The notes under the pieces were generated by a model. It made no database searches. It saw nothing but the letters and a program-made list of their open reading frames with translations, and was not told the origin of the DNA. Shown piece after piece: positions 1-7,893 of a DNA stretch of 64,000 nucleotides (its first letter is position 1; each line of letters starts with the position of its first letter). Position numbers and translations under genes: made by a program. Source of the DNA: Roseibium alexandrii DFL-11 (GTDB lineage Bacteria > Pseudomonadota > Alphaproteobacteria > Rhizobiales > Stappiaceae); NCBI RefSeq assembly GCF_000158095.2, contig NZ_CM011002.1, positions 2,495,228 through 2,559,227 on the forward strand, given 5' to 3'.

Positions 1-1599
1 GTGACGGACAGTCATCCAGAGATTGTAGGCCATGATCAGGGCGCCGACCACGAAGAGCGCACCGCCGAGAGCACGGATGATGTAGAAGGGATGCATCGCT
101 TCCACGGTTTCCACGAAGGAGTACTGTAGGAAGCCGAGGCTATCGTATGCGCGCCACATCAGGCCTTGCATGATGCCGGACACCCACATCGCGGTGATAT
201 AGAGAACGATCCCCAGCGTCGACAGCCAGAAGTGCCAGTTCACCAATTTCAGGGAATACAGGCTCTTCTTGTTCCACAGCCACGGAACGAGGCAGTAGAT
301 CGCGCCGAAGGAGATGTAGCCAACCCAGCCAAGTGCACCGGAGTGAACGTGACCAATGGTCCAGTCCGTGTAGTGCGACAGGGAATTGACCGACCGCAGG
401 GACATCAGAGGACCTTCGAAGGTGGACATGCCGTAGAAGGCAACGGAAACCACCATCATGCGCAGAACCGGATCGGTCCGCAGCTTGTCCCACGCACCCG
501 ACAAGGTCATCAGGCCATTGATCATGCCACCCCAGGACGGCATCCACAGGATGATTGAGAAGGTCGCGCCAAGTGTTGACGCCCATTGCGGCAGAGCCGT
601 GTAGTGCAAGTGGTGCGGGCCAGCCCAGATGTAGATGAAGATCAGAGCCCAGAAGTGAACGATCGACAGGCGGTAGGAATAGACCGGCCGTTCAGCCCGC
701 TTCGGGATGAAGTAGTACATGATGGCGAGGAAGCCCGCGGTCAGGAAGAAGCCCACCGCGTTGTGGCCATACCACCACTGAACCATCGCATCTTGTACAC
801 CAGCCCAGACGATCACGGACTGGGTCGAATAGATTGACACAGGAATGGTCAAGTTGTTGGTGATGTGCAGCACCGCGATGGTCACGATGAACGCAAGATA
901 GAACCAGTTCGCGACGTAGATATGTGGCTCTCTCCGCTTCCACAGGGTTCCCAGGAAGAGGAGCAGGTAGAACACCCAAACGATGGTCAACCAAAGGTCA
1001 GCGTACCATTCCGGTTCGGCATATTCCTTGCCCTGAGTGGCACCCAGCAAGTAACCGGTTCCGGCAATGACGATGAAGGCGTTGTAGCCCAGGATCACGA
1101 ACCAGGGCAGGATCTTGCCTGGCATCCGCGCGCGGCAGGTCCGCTGCACGACATACATCGATGTTGCCAGAAGAACGTTGCCGCCAAATGCAAAAATCAC
1201 CGCGGAGGTGTGCAAGGGGCGCAGGCGGCCGAAGTTGGTCCAGGGCAGATCAAAGTTCAGCGCAGGCCAGGCCAGCTGAAGCGCGATCACAAGACCGACA
1301 GTGAAGCCGGCAATGCCCCAGAACATGGCCGCGATTGCGCCAAACTTGATGGGGCCAATATTGTAGTTGGGTTTACCATCGAGTTCCTGCGGGATTGCTT
1401 GCCCGCCGTCATCGAAGTAATTCTTGAAGATATAGAACACGCCAAGAGCGGCGAACAATGCGCCGACGCTAGCGTGAAATGCCATGACCTGATCAAAGGT
1501 CTTGCCCGCCACGATAAGGCAGGCAAATGCAAGTAGCACAAGGAAGATGGCGAAGCCGCCTTCCTCGAGCGAGACCAATCCGGTCTTTTGTTGTGCCAT
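1..1599 (-). CDS. ccoN: cbb3-type cytochrome c oxidase subunit I (CcoN), 3' end outside window
   Basis: Catalytic heme-copper subunit of the high-affinity cbb3 terminal oxidase, which reduces O2 at the inner membrane under microaerobic conditions. The minus-strand frame opens at ATG 1597-1599 and runs to base 1 without a stop, giving 533 residues. The last residues seen ([15 protein letters not shown]) lie close to the usual family C-terminus, so only about ten residues should be missing. Visible motifs are [12 protein letters not shown] (heme ligand region), [13 protein letters not shown] and [16 protein letters not shown], which carries the paired CuB histidines. ccoO, ccoQ and ccoP are expected just beyond the window but are not seen. 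An FNR/FixK box lies 80 bp upstream of the start. Confidence 0.97.
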   Translation of the reverse strand, partial: MAQQKTGLVSLEEGGFAIFLVLLAFACLIVAGKTFDQVMAFHASVGALFAALGVFYIFKNYFDDGGQAIPQELDGKPNYNIGPIKFGAIAAMFWGIAGFTVGLVIALQLAWPALNFDLPWTNFGRLRPLHTSAVIFAFGGNVLLATSMYVVQRTCRARMPGKILPWFVILGYNAFIVIAGTGYLLGATQGKEYAEPEWYADLWLTIVWVFYLLLFLGTLWKRREPHIYVANWFYLAFIVTIAVLHITNNLTIPVSIYSTQSVIVWAGVQDAMVQWWYGHNAVGFFLTAGFLAIMYYFIPKRAERPVYSYRLSIVHFWALIFIYIWAGPHHLHYTALPQWASTLGATFSIILWMPSWGGMINGLMTLSGAWDKLRTDPVLRMMVVSVAFYGMSTFEGPLMSLRSVNSLSHYTDWTIGHVHSGALGWVGYISFGAIYCLVPWLWNKKSLYSLKLVNWHFWLSTLGIVLYITAMWVSGIMQGLMWRAYDSLGFLQYSFVETVEAMHPFYIIRALGGALFVVGALIMAYNLWMTVRH

Positions 1600-1678
1600 A
1601 TTTAGCGCCCCAGTCTTTAAAATCGTTACAAGGTGCCAACGATGGCAAGACAGTGCGCACGGTTCCGGAATGGATGCG

Positions 1679-1692
1679 TTGATTCATGTCAA
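1679..1692 (-). promoter_or_regulatory. FNR/FixK-type box upstream of ccoN
   Basis: TTGATTCATGTCAA fits the consensus TTGAY-N4-RTCAA exactly. It is centred 86 bp upstream of the ccoN start codon. If it acts as a class II activator site at -41.5, transcription would start near 1644 and leave a 45-nt leader. The FixK-type regulator at 5831-6544 is the obvious local candidate to bind it. Confidence 0.85.
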
Positions 1693-1803
1693 GAATCAGA
1701 AACCCACCCCCGGTGAAGCTTGGGACAGATTATCGCAGGTACGAAAAAGGTGGCTTTCAGGAGACGCCGGACTTCTTTTTCAAGACATGACGGTCTTGAG
1801 AAA

Positions 1804-2907
1804 TCAGGTCATTGGTTTGTCGGGCGTTGCAATCGTGGAGGTGTGTCCGGTGGCGTCTGATGATTGGGGTGCCCTGCCGATGGTGATCAATGTGATTGCG
1901 GGTAACAGAAGAACCATTCCGGTGAAGCGAACAATCTGGTGGGCCGCAACGAACGCCGGATCCAGATCGAGCACGAACGCCATCAGGGTCATAACCTCAA
2001 GCCCGCCCGGCGCAAATGCCAGAAGCGCCTGACCAAAGGGGATGTCGATCATCCAGGAGACAAATCCTGCCCCTGCAACGGAAACAGAAAACGCTGCTGC
2101 AAATGCCGAAACGGAAGCGCTCAAGACGCTTACAAATTCGCGGAAGGTCATTTCATTGAACCGGCAGCCAATTAACGCACCCATCGCGACCATACAGATA
2201 AGGACGATGCTTTCCGGCAGCACAAGATGAACGGCACCAGACGCATTCAGACCAGCACTTGTGAAAAAGGCACCTGTCATCCATCCACCTGGAAACCGCA
2301 CTTTCACGGCCAGAAGACTGCCCAGAATGCAGAGTGGCACCCCGATCGCGTAGTCCCATAGATCGGATGTATAACGGCTGACCGTAATGCTGGCATCGGT
2401 ATCCGTTGTGGAAACAACGGCAAAAGGCAAAAGCGCTATCAGGAAGAAGAGCCGGACCGATTGCGTGGAGGCAATTCTCGGCAGATCGGCCCGCCGTTCG
2501 GACGCAAGCGCGATAACATAAGCCAGGGTGCCCGGGATTGCGCCAAAAAAAGCCGTCTCCTTCTGCCAATGGGCCGCGTATCTCAAAACGCAGTACCCAG
2601 CAATGGTCACCCCAACAACAACGAGCAATAACATCGCCATGGACAGCGGCCACTCGGATACCCGTTCGACAACTTCCGGCTGGACGCCTGCCCCCATGGA
2701 AATGCCAAGAAGAACAAACAGGCCGTCGCGGAATTTGTTCGGCATCACAGTCGGGACGCCCGCCAGGGTCGCAGCGGCAACGAGAATCATGGCACCGGAC
2801 AACCATGCCGCCGGCAAACCGGCAAGATGAAATACAGCCCCGCCCGCCACGGCAATCGCCAGTGTCGCCGGAAACTTCCAGAGTGTCTCAAACCGGAGTT
2901 CGTTCAT
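1804..2907 (-). CDS. AbrB family membrane protein (COG3180-like)
   Basis: A polytopic membrane protein of 367 residues with about ten hydrophobic segments. It matches the AbrB/'ammonia monooxygenase-like' family: two related halves, each with a Gly-rich amphipathic stretch such as LPAAWLSGAMILVAAATLAG and FPGGWMTGAFFTSAGLNASG. Despite its name the family is not the DNA-binding AbrB of Bacillus; its substrate is unknown. The start is ATG 2907 with an AGGTGA-like ribosome site upstream. It is transcribed away from hemN, and the shared 200-bp intergenic region carries a perfect 17-bp palindrome. Linkage to the oxygen-response genes is positional only. Confidence 0.8.
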   Translation of the reverse strand: MNELRFETLWKFPATLAIAVAGGAVFHLAGLPAAWLSGAMILVAAATLAGVPTVMPNKFRDGLFVLLGISMGAGVQPEVVERVSEWPLSMAMLLLVVVGVTIAGYCVLRYAAHWQKETAFFGAIPGTLAYVIALASERRADLPRIASTQSVRLFFLIALLPFAVVSTTDTDASITVSRYTSDLWDYAIGVPLCILGSLLAVKVRFPGGWMTGAFFTSAGLNASGAVHLVLPESIVLICMVAMGALIGCRFNEMTFREFVSVLSASVSAFAAAFSVSVAGAGFVSWMIDIPFGQALLAFAPGGLEVMTLMAFVLDLDPAFVAAHQIVRFTGMVLLLPAITLITIGRAPQSSDATGHTSTIATPDKPMT

Positions 2908-2971
2908 ATTCTACGTCACCTGGTTGTCCTGGGGTGACACCTTATAACCTCAACATTCAGCACAATCATGA

Positions 2972-2988
2972 TTGATCACATTGATCAA
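2972..2988. promoter_or_regulatory. Perfect 17-bp palindrome between the AbrB-like gene and hemN
   Basis: TTGATCACATTGATCAA is a perfect inverted repeat (TTGATCA-CAT-TGATCAA). Its half sites resemble FNR/CRP half sites, but TTGAT and ATCAA are separated by 7 bp instead of 4. It lies 65-81 bp upstream of the AbrB-like gene, inside a larger imperfect symmetry (ATGAT...ATCAT). It is likely an operator for an unidentified factor. Confidence 0.55.
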
Positions 2989-3118
2989 TGTAATCATTTT
3001 TTGAATACATCCTGATCATCAAAGACGATTTATCCGCAATCATAACGCTGCATTCGTCAGCCCAAAGCGTGCCTTCAACTCGATAACAAGTCAAAATCAC
3101 CAAAATGGTTTGAGCTGC

Positions 3119-3132
3119 TTGAGCGATATCAA
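3119..3132 (+). promoter_or_regulatory. FNR/FixK-type box of hemN
   Basis: TTGAGCGATATCAA matches TTGAT-N4-ATCAA with one mismatch in the left half. The centre (3125.5) is 41.5 bp upstream of base 3167, the first of two adjacent ATG codons of hemN. An AATAGT hexamer at 3155-3160 is placed as a -10 element. The box lies inside a longer upstream open frame, which argues that translation starts at 3167 or 3170 and not at 3110. Confidence 0.7.
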
Positions 3133-3169
3133 GGCGGCACCAGGACCGGCGGCCAATAGTTGGCTCATG

Positions 3170-4543
3170 ATGACGAAAACACTCTCCTACGCTATGCGCA
3201 ATGTACCGCGCTACACCAGCTATCCGACCGCTCCTCACTTCAATGATGGGGTGTCGGCAAATGTTTATGTTGATTGGTTGCAATCAATAGGTCTGCAGGA
3301 CACGTTATCTCTCTATCTGCACGTCCCCTATTGCCGGGAGATCTGCCACTATTGTGGGTGCCATACCAAGGCAACGCGCAAGGATGCGCCGCTGAAGGCT
3401 TATGCCGACACAATGTGCAGGGAACTTGAGCTTACCGCGGCTCACCTGCAAAAAGCTGGCCCCGTCAAACACATTCATTGGGGTGGCGGCACGCCAAGCC
3501 TGCTGCCACGGCAGAGCCTTGTGGAACTCACCGGATTAATGCGGGTTCTGTTCGATTTCGACCCGGATCTGGAGCACGCGATCGAACTTGACCCCCGCCT
3601 CGTGACACAGGAACTGGCGGACACGCTGGTTCAGGTCGGGATCAACCGGGCAAGCCTCGGTGTTCAGGACTTCGATCCGGACGTTCAAAAGGCAATTGGC
3701 CGCGTTCAGCCTTATGAAGTCGTAGAGCAGACGACAGGGTATTTGCGCAAGGCCGGGCTTGATGCGCTGAATTTCGATCTGATGTATGGACTTCCAGGTC
3801 AATCGGAAGAATCCATTCTGGACACCGTTGAAAAGACCTTGTTTTTGAACCCGGGCCGGATTGCGCTGTTCGGCTACGCGCATGTTCCCTGGATGCGAAA
3901 GCATCAGCGGTTGATTGACGAAACCTCCCTGCCCTCTGCCGCAGAACGGTTGGCCATGGCGGACCTTGCGCGCAGCGAGTTGCTCAAGGCGGGCTATGTG
4001 GCGATCGGCCTTGATCACTTTGCACGGCCCGACGATAGCATGGCCGTTGCGCTCGATGACGGGTCGCTCAAACGCAACTTCCAGGGTTACACGACCGACC
4101 AGGGTGAACAGCTGATAGGCTTTGGCGTTTCCTCGATTGGCAAGCTCAGCAAGGGATTCGTGCAAAACCTGCCGGATGTCGGCAACTGGCAACGCAGCAT
4201 TGACGCGGGCAAATTGCCTGTTTCCAAAGGTTTGCCGCTATCCGCCGATGACAGGCTGCGCGGCCGCATCATTGAAGAGTTGATGACCAACTACGCCTGC
4301 GACCTCGATGAGGTGTGTTCAGCTTATCATACCGGCATTCATCAACTGCAATCCTCCATGGACGCTCTTGATGAACTTGCCGCTGACGGTCTTGTGGAAA
4401 TCAACCGCAAGCAAAACAATGGCACCGTGGTTCGGGTGACAGATGAAGGCCGCCCGTATGTGCGCCTCGCCGCCGCAGCGTTTGACGCCTACCTGGCCGA
4501 CAGCCAAGCGGCGGGCAAAGCCCGGCATTCTGCGGCTGTATAA
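3170..4543 (+). CDS. hemN: Oxygen-independent coproporphyrinogen III oxidase (radical SAM)
   Basis: Converts coproporphyrinogen III to protoporphyrinogen IX without oxygen, in heme synthesis. The predicted 457-residue protein starts MTKTLSYAMRNVPRYTSYPT, the typical HemN opening. Cys55, Cys59 and Cys62 (CxxxCxxC, followed by Cys64) bind the SAM [4Fe-4S] cluster, followed by HWGGGTPSLL and a HemN C-terminal domain (RGRIIEELMTNYACDL). Tandem ATGs at 3167 and 3170 are both possible; the frame continues upstream to 3110, but that part holds the FNR/FixK box. No convincing ribosome binding site precedes the start. Low-oxygen control fits the flanking ccoN and Fix genes. Confidence 0.96.
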   Translation: MTKTLSYAMRNVPRYTSYPTAPHFNDGVSANVYVDWLQSIGLQDTLSLYLHVPYCREICHYCGCHTKATRKDAPLKAYADTMCRELELTAAHLQKAGPVKHIHWGGGTPSLLPRQSLVELTGLMRVLFDFDPDLEHAIELDPRLVTQELADTLVQVGINRASLGVQDFDPDVQKAIGRVQPYEVVEQTTGYLRKAGLDALNFDLMYGLPGQSEESILDTVEKTLFLNPGRIALFGYAHVPWMRKHQRLIDETSLPSAAERLAMADLARSELLKAGYVAIGLDHFARPDDSMAVALDDGSLKRNFQGYTTDQGEQLIGFGVSSIGKLSKGFVQNLPDVGNWQRSIDAGKLPVSKGLPLSADDRLRGRIIEELMTNYACDLDEVCSAYHTGIHQLQSSMDALDELAADGLVEINRKQNNGTVVRVTDEGRPYVRLAAAAFDAYLADSQAAGKARHSAAV

Positions 4544-4566
4544 GGTAGATCAACCACACAAGAACC

Positions 4567-4603
4567 AAGCGGATCGCCGAAAGAAACCGGCGATCCGCTT
4601 TTG
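4567..4603 (+). terminator. Bidirectional intrinsic terminator between hemN and the MerR gene
   Basis: A 13-bp perfect stem (AAGCGGATCGCCG at 4567-4579 with CGGCGATCCGCTT at 4588-4600) and an 8-nt loop are followed by TTTT on the plus strand. It separates the convergent hemN and the regulator ending at 4607. Confidence 0.9.
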
Positions 4604-4606
4604 TAT

Positions 4607-5695
4607 CTAGACGATGTCACAAGGTGCGGGGCGCATGAATAGCCCGTTCAAACGGCCATCTGCGGCTTTGGAAAGCCCCCATTCGAGCCGTCCATTTTCA
4701 AAGTCAACTGTGTAAAGGTCATAACCACCGGCACCCACTCCCCGGAAATCAAGGGATTTGAGCGGTCCCAGACGTTCCAGCTCTTGCTCGACCATTTGGA
4801 GTTGCTCGCGGATAACGCTAGCGAGCTGCGGTGTATAGTCATCATGGTTGACCGTTCCAGCAGCACACTCGGCAATAACTGTCCGCAGCTGGTCGGCGCT
4901 TCCGGGGTACGGCTCGTTGGCCTTGACCCGATCCTGCAGAGCGTCTTCAGCTTTTTGATAGGTGCCGGGTTCGCATCGGTTTGCCTTGAGTTCAAACCCT
5001 TCCTGATGAAGAATCAAACCTTGGACAAGACCAGTCTCGTCACGATCAAATGTCACCTGAGCAGGCGTGATCTTCAAAAAGAATTTGTCCGGTGCCTCGG
5101 CGAATAACTCGAACTCAGGCTGCCCCAAGAGCCCCCCCAACAATTTTCCAGCGTCTGTCCTTACCTTGCCAGTCAGTCCGTCTTCAAATCTGTAGTCGCC
5201 GACATAGTCGGTCAAACTCTTTGGGTCGATTTCAACCTGGGTCCGCGGGCGCGCCTGCTCATACCGTCGCCAAGCGATATCGTCTGTTGCTTCATGCATA
5301 TGGGTCTCCTTTGCGAGTGAAAGGAGATCCTCCATGGACAGGCCGTTCTTAGCTTTCAGCTGCAATTGCCCGATCAGCCGCAGGCTGGTTTCGATCTGCG
5401 CACTGCGGGTCCGCAGCGTTGTGGCCTGGATTTCCAGAAGCCGTTCCAAATTCGCCGGCTGACCGGAGAGAAGTTCGCTGATCTTGGAAAGACTGAGACC
5501 CAACTGCTTGAGGATCATGACCTCATTCAACCGAACAATCTCGTTAGTGCCGTAAAGGCGCCAGTTCTTGTCCGTGCGTTTTGGTGTGATCAGACCTTGA
5601 GCTTCATAGACCCGGAGTGTCTTGACCGACAATCCGGTTCGAGCAGCGCACTCTGCAGCGGTAAGTAGAACATCGTTCTGGATTTTCTTGTCCAT
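4607..5695 (-). CDS. MerR family regulator with large C-terminal beta-rich domain
   Basis: A 362-residue protein, far longer than a typical MerR regulator. Residues about 10-80 form the MerR winged helix (LTAAECAARTGLSVKTLRVY, then QGLITPKR and NWRLYG), followed by a short dimerisation helix. The region from about residue 150 (DYVGDYRFEDG, then FELFAEAPDKFFLKI, VTFDRDETGLVQGLI) resembles the DUF3471-type domain often found after beta-lactamase-like esterases; here it probably senses a ligand. The C-terminal third is not recognised. The start ATG has AGGAGG 5 nt upstream. An 11-bp palindrome sits where MerR operators lie, suggesting autoregulation. Confidence 0.85.
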   Translation of the reverse strand: MDKKIQNDVLLTAAECAARTGLSVKTLRVYEAQGLITPKRTDKNWRLYGTNEIVRLNEVMILKQLGLSLSKISELLSGQPANLERLLEIQATTLRTRSAQIETSLRLIGQLQLKAKNGLSMEDLLSLAKETHMHEATDDIAWRRYEQARPRTQVEIDPKSLTDYVGDYRFEDGLTGKVRTDAGKLLGGLLGQPEFELFAEAPDKFFLKITPAQVTFDRDETGLVQGLILHQEGFELKANRCEPGTYQKAEDALQDRVKANEPYPGSADQLRTVIAECAAGTVNHDDYTPQLASVIREQLQMVEQELERLGPLKSLDFRGVGAGGYDLYTVDFENGRLEWGLSKAADGRLNGLFMRPAPCDIV

Positions 5696-5725
5696 GAGAA
5701 CCTCCTGAGCGTCGCTCTAAGGTAT

Positions 5726-5736
5726 GACCATAGGTC
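5726..5736 (-). promoter_or_regulatory. Candidate MerR operator
   Basis: GACCATAGGTC is a perfect palindrome (GACC-ATA-GGTC) about 30 bp upstream of the MerR start. A TTGAGC hexamer lies just upstream in the gene's orientation (around 5740-5745), so the palindrome would occupy the promoter spacer, as is usual for MerR regulators. No partner gene lies divergently, so autoregulation is the simplest reading. Confidence 0.5.
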
Positions 5737-5772
5737 CGGCTCAAGGGGCAAAATGCGTTTTTTCACCAACCT

Positions 5773-5804
5773 TAAAAGAAAAAAGCCGCAGACGGATCTG
5801 CGGC
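5773..5804 (-). terminator. Intrinsic terminator of the fixK-like gene
   Basis: Stem AGCCGCAGA (5783-5791) pairs with TCTGCGGCT (5796-5804). On the minus strand the stem is followed by a long T-rich run. It lies just past the stop of the FixK-type gene. Confidence 0.85.
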
Positions 5805-5830
5805 TGTTTTATTGGACTAGCGCACTATGT

Positions 5831-6544
5831 TCAGTGCATGCCTGTCATTTGGCACAGGCCGCAGACCTTGTTGAGGTGGATTTTGTCCGAGCGGTCCACA
5901 CGGATGATTCCGCGGCGCTTCATGTCGGAGACCACACGGCTAACGGTTTCAATCGTCAGCCCGAGGTAATCTGCGATTTCCTGCCGCGTCATGTGGAGCT
6001 GGAGATCGTAGCCGTCTTCAGTGTCGTCGACCGGACCTACGCAGCCGAGGCCGCCGCGGTTCGGAACCAGATGCATCAGAAAGCTTGCGACACGCTCTAC
6101 GGCGGATTTCCGGCCGAGCAAGACAGCATGTTCGTGAAGGACACGCATTTGCTTGGTCAGGCATTTGGTCAGATGCCGCTGCAAATCAGCTGATTTTTCA
6201 ACGTGGCGCAGATCGATCTCATTGACCTTCGCATCCGTCAGCGTTTCAGCGGTGCAATCGTTCTCTTCAGCTCCAGACAGTCCAAACAGATCGCCCGGGC
6301 GTAAAACCTCAACGACCTGACGGCGGCCGTCCGGCAGCAGCTTGTAAAGCATCACCGTACCGCTCGCCAACTCATAGAGCCGCTTCGCCGGATCCCCCTC
6401 GTAGTAGATCACAGCGTGGTTATCGTAGTGGGCCTGTTTGGCCCCAAAATGTTCAAAAGAAGTCCCTTTGGATGCACACATCTCGGCAACCGGACGACCG
6501 GTTCTAACCGCATGCCCGAAAGTATCTGCTTCATAGTAAGCCAT
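5831..6544 (-). CDS. fixK: FixK-type CRP/FNR family transcription activator
   Basis: A 237-residue regulator with an N-terminal cyclic-nucleotide-binding fold (PDGRRQVVEVLRPGDLFGLSG) and a C-terminal Crp helix-turn-helix (MTRQEIADYLGLTIETVSRV). The recognition helix has the E--SR pattern of FNR/FixK proteins, which predicts binding to TTGAT-N4-ATCAA sites such as those before ccoN and hemN. True FNR proteins have a cluster of N-terminal cysteines; only Cys23 is present there, so an oxygen-labile [4Fe-4S] cluster is unlikely and FixK is the better name. The C-terminus carries a CGLC motif. The start has GGAGGG 6 nt upstream. The adjacent fixLJ-type genes suggest FixJ-dependent expression. Confidence 0.88.
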   Translation of the reverse strand: MAYYEADTFGHAVRTGRPVAEMCASKGTSFEHFGAKQAHYDNHAVIYYEGDPAKRLYELASGTVMLYKLLPDGRRQVVEVLRPGDLFGLSGAEENDCTAETLTDAKVNEIDLRHVEKSADLQRHLTKCLTKQMRVLHEHAVLLGRKSAVERVASFLMHLVPNRGGLGCVGPVDDTEDGYDLQLHMTRQEIADYLGLTIETVSRVVSDMKRRGIIRVDRSDKIHLNKVCGLCQMTGMH

Positions 6545-6694
6545 TTAAATCCCTCCTGCGCACAGACCTGTGCGGCGTAGTCCGGTTATGGCAACTGTTG
6601 GCTGGGCTGACCGCTCTTCGGAGAGGACGCTCATTCGACTGTTGCTGCAAAACGTCCCGTCCGACGTTCTGCCAACCACAGGAGAAACTGTATC

Positions 6695-6718
6695 TATCAG
6701 ATGTTGCAGGAGAAATTA
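6695..6718 (-). promoter_or_regulatory. Upstream region of fixK with two 10-mers shared with the next promoter
   Basis: TATCAGATGT (6695-6704) and GGAGAAATTA (6709-6718) occur here and again at 7176-7185 and 7152-7161, upstream of the lone receiver gene, in the other order. They may be elements of a common regulator such as FixJ. The rest of the 220-bp gap (6545-6767) holds no gene that I recognise. Confidence 0.4.
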
Positions 6719-6767
6719 GGGTGTCTGCGTAAGAAGAACTACATATGAGATATTCGGACGCAGGAGA

Positions 6768-7109
6768 TTATGCCACAGCTTCAGCCAAGGCTTCCATCGA
6801 CAACGGCTTTCTCAAAAGCGGCATATCGGGCAAATCCCTGAGATGCCTGTTCAACCCGGCGCGGGTCTTGCCGGAGATCGCGATGATGCGGGGAGCGCTC
6901 GCCCGGGAATTCAGTTGATGGGCAACATCCACACCGCTCATTCCCGGAAGTCCGAGGTCAAGCAAGACGATATCTTTGGCCGAAACGGTCGCTTCGGCCA
7001 GAAAAGTTTCTCCGTCACTGTAAACGGCCGGAAGATACCCCAGCTCGCCAAGCACTATGTAAAGTGCGTCGGCAACCGCCCGATCGTCTTCGACAATGTG
7101 AACAATCAC
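6768..7109 (-). CDS. Single-domain response regulator (CheY-like receiver)
   Basis: A 113-residue receiver domain with no output domain. It has the acidic pocket (HIVEDD), the phosphoacceptor Asp in VLLDLGLPGMSG, the Ser of IAISG and the Lys of LLRKP. The start is a GTG at 7107-7109. It lies between fixK and fixJ on the same strand, and its sequence is FixJ-receiver-like. It may be a phosphate sink or modulator of the FixL-FixJ relay, comparable in role to FixT-like feedback, though it is not a FixT homologue by sequence. Function is inferred from position. Confidence 0.82.
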   Translation of the reverse strand: MIVHIVEDDRAVADALYIVLGELGYLPAVYSDGETFLAEATVSAKDIVLLDLGLPGMSGVDVAHQLNSRASAPRIIAISGKTRAGLNRHLRDLPDMPLLRKPLSMEALAEAVA

Positions 7110-7151
7110 TCGGCAATGCCCTCACGGTTTGGTCGGAATTGCCAAACCTTC

Positions 7152-7199
7152 GGAGAAATTACGCTAAAAAACCCGTATCAGATGTACGCAGTACTACGT
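7152..7199 (-). promoter_or_regulatory. Candidate regulatory region of the lone receiver gene
   Basis: Contains GGAGAAATTA (7152-7161), TATCAGATGT (7176-7185) and the near-perfect palindrome ACGCAGTACTACGT (7186-7199). Published FixJ sites contain GTAMGTAG-like cores; the palindrome partly resembles these. Assignment to FixJ is inference. Confidence 0.4.
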
Positions 7200-7243
7200 T
7201 TTCGCGCGATTACTTATCTGATGAGGCCTTCAAGCGTTTCCTG

Positions 7244-7855
7244 TCAGCCTGTTGCACCGTGGCCGAGGACAATACGGACCAACTCGGCCGCATTGCGTGC
7301 TCCGAGCTTTTCCATGATTCGAGCGCGGTGCACTTCTACCGTGCGCGGGCTGATACCGAGCGTCCGGCCAGCTTCCTTGTTGGAGGCGCCATCCGTAATC
7401 TCTTTCAACACTTCCAGCTCCCGGCGGGTCAGCAGGTCTACGCCCTCGAACTGCATCCCGTCGTCAGAAGACTGGCGTTGCTTCATGGCGTTGATGCCCT
7501 CGCGGACCCGCTCAAGAACAGACTCGGCTGAGAAAGGCTTTTCAATGAAGTCGTGTGCGCCGTTGCGAATCGCCTCAACCGCCAGAGGAATATCGCCCTG
7601 GCCGGAGATGATAAAAATCGGTGCGGGATAGTTTTCCGCGTTAAGCGCCTTCAAAATCTCGATACCGGACCGCCCCGGCATATGAACATCCAACATGATA
7701 CAGGCAGGAACGGCTTTGCTGGCCGACTGCACGAACGCGTCTCCATCGGTAAAGGTTTCAACGATAAAGCCCTCCATGTTGAACAAAACGGATAGGGCGT
7801 CACGCACAGCGGCATCATCGTCTACGATATAGATGGCATCAGCGTTCGCTTTCAT
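7244..7855 (-). CDS. fixJ: FixJ family two-component response regulator
   Basis: A 203-residue regulator with an N-terminal receiver (IYIVDDDAAVRDALSVLF; phosphoacceptor in CIMLDVHMPGRSG; conserved Lys in DFIEKPF) and a C-terminal LuxR/FixJ helix-turn-helix (LTRRELEVLKEITDGASNKE, then RTVEVHRARIMEKLG). I place the start at ATG 7855 because AAGGA lies 9-10 nt upstream and FixJ homologues begin there. An alternative ATG at 7897 overlaps the fixL stop and would add 14 residues. It sits directly behind fixL, so the pair should form the oxygen-sensing relay that activates fixK. Confidence 0.92.
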   Translation of the reverse strand: MKANADAIYIVDDDAAVRDALSVLFNMEGFIVETFTDGDAFVQSASKAVPACIMLDVHMPGRSGIEILKALNAENYPAPIFIISGQGDIPLAVEAIRNGAHDFIEKPFSAESVLERVREGINAMKQRQSSDDGMQFEGVDLLTRRELEVLKEITDGASNKEAGRTLGISPRTVEVHRARIMEKLGARNAAELVRIVLGHGATG

Positions 7856-7893
7856 CGATTTACTTCCTTGTCCTGAGCCGGGACCGTCCGCGT

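Noticed and set aside
3110..3169. N-terminal extension of hemN
   Set aside because: The segment contains the FNR/FixK box and is not conserved in character; family proteins begin at MTK(T/L)-like sequence at 3170.
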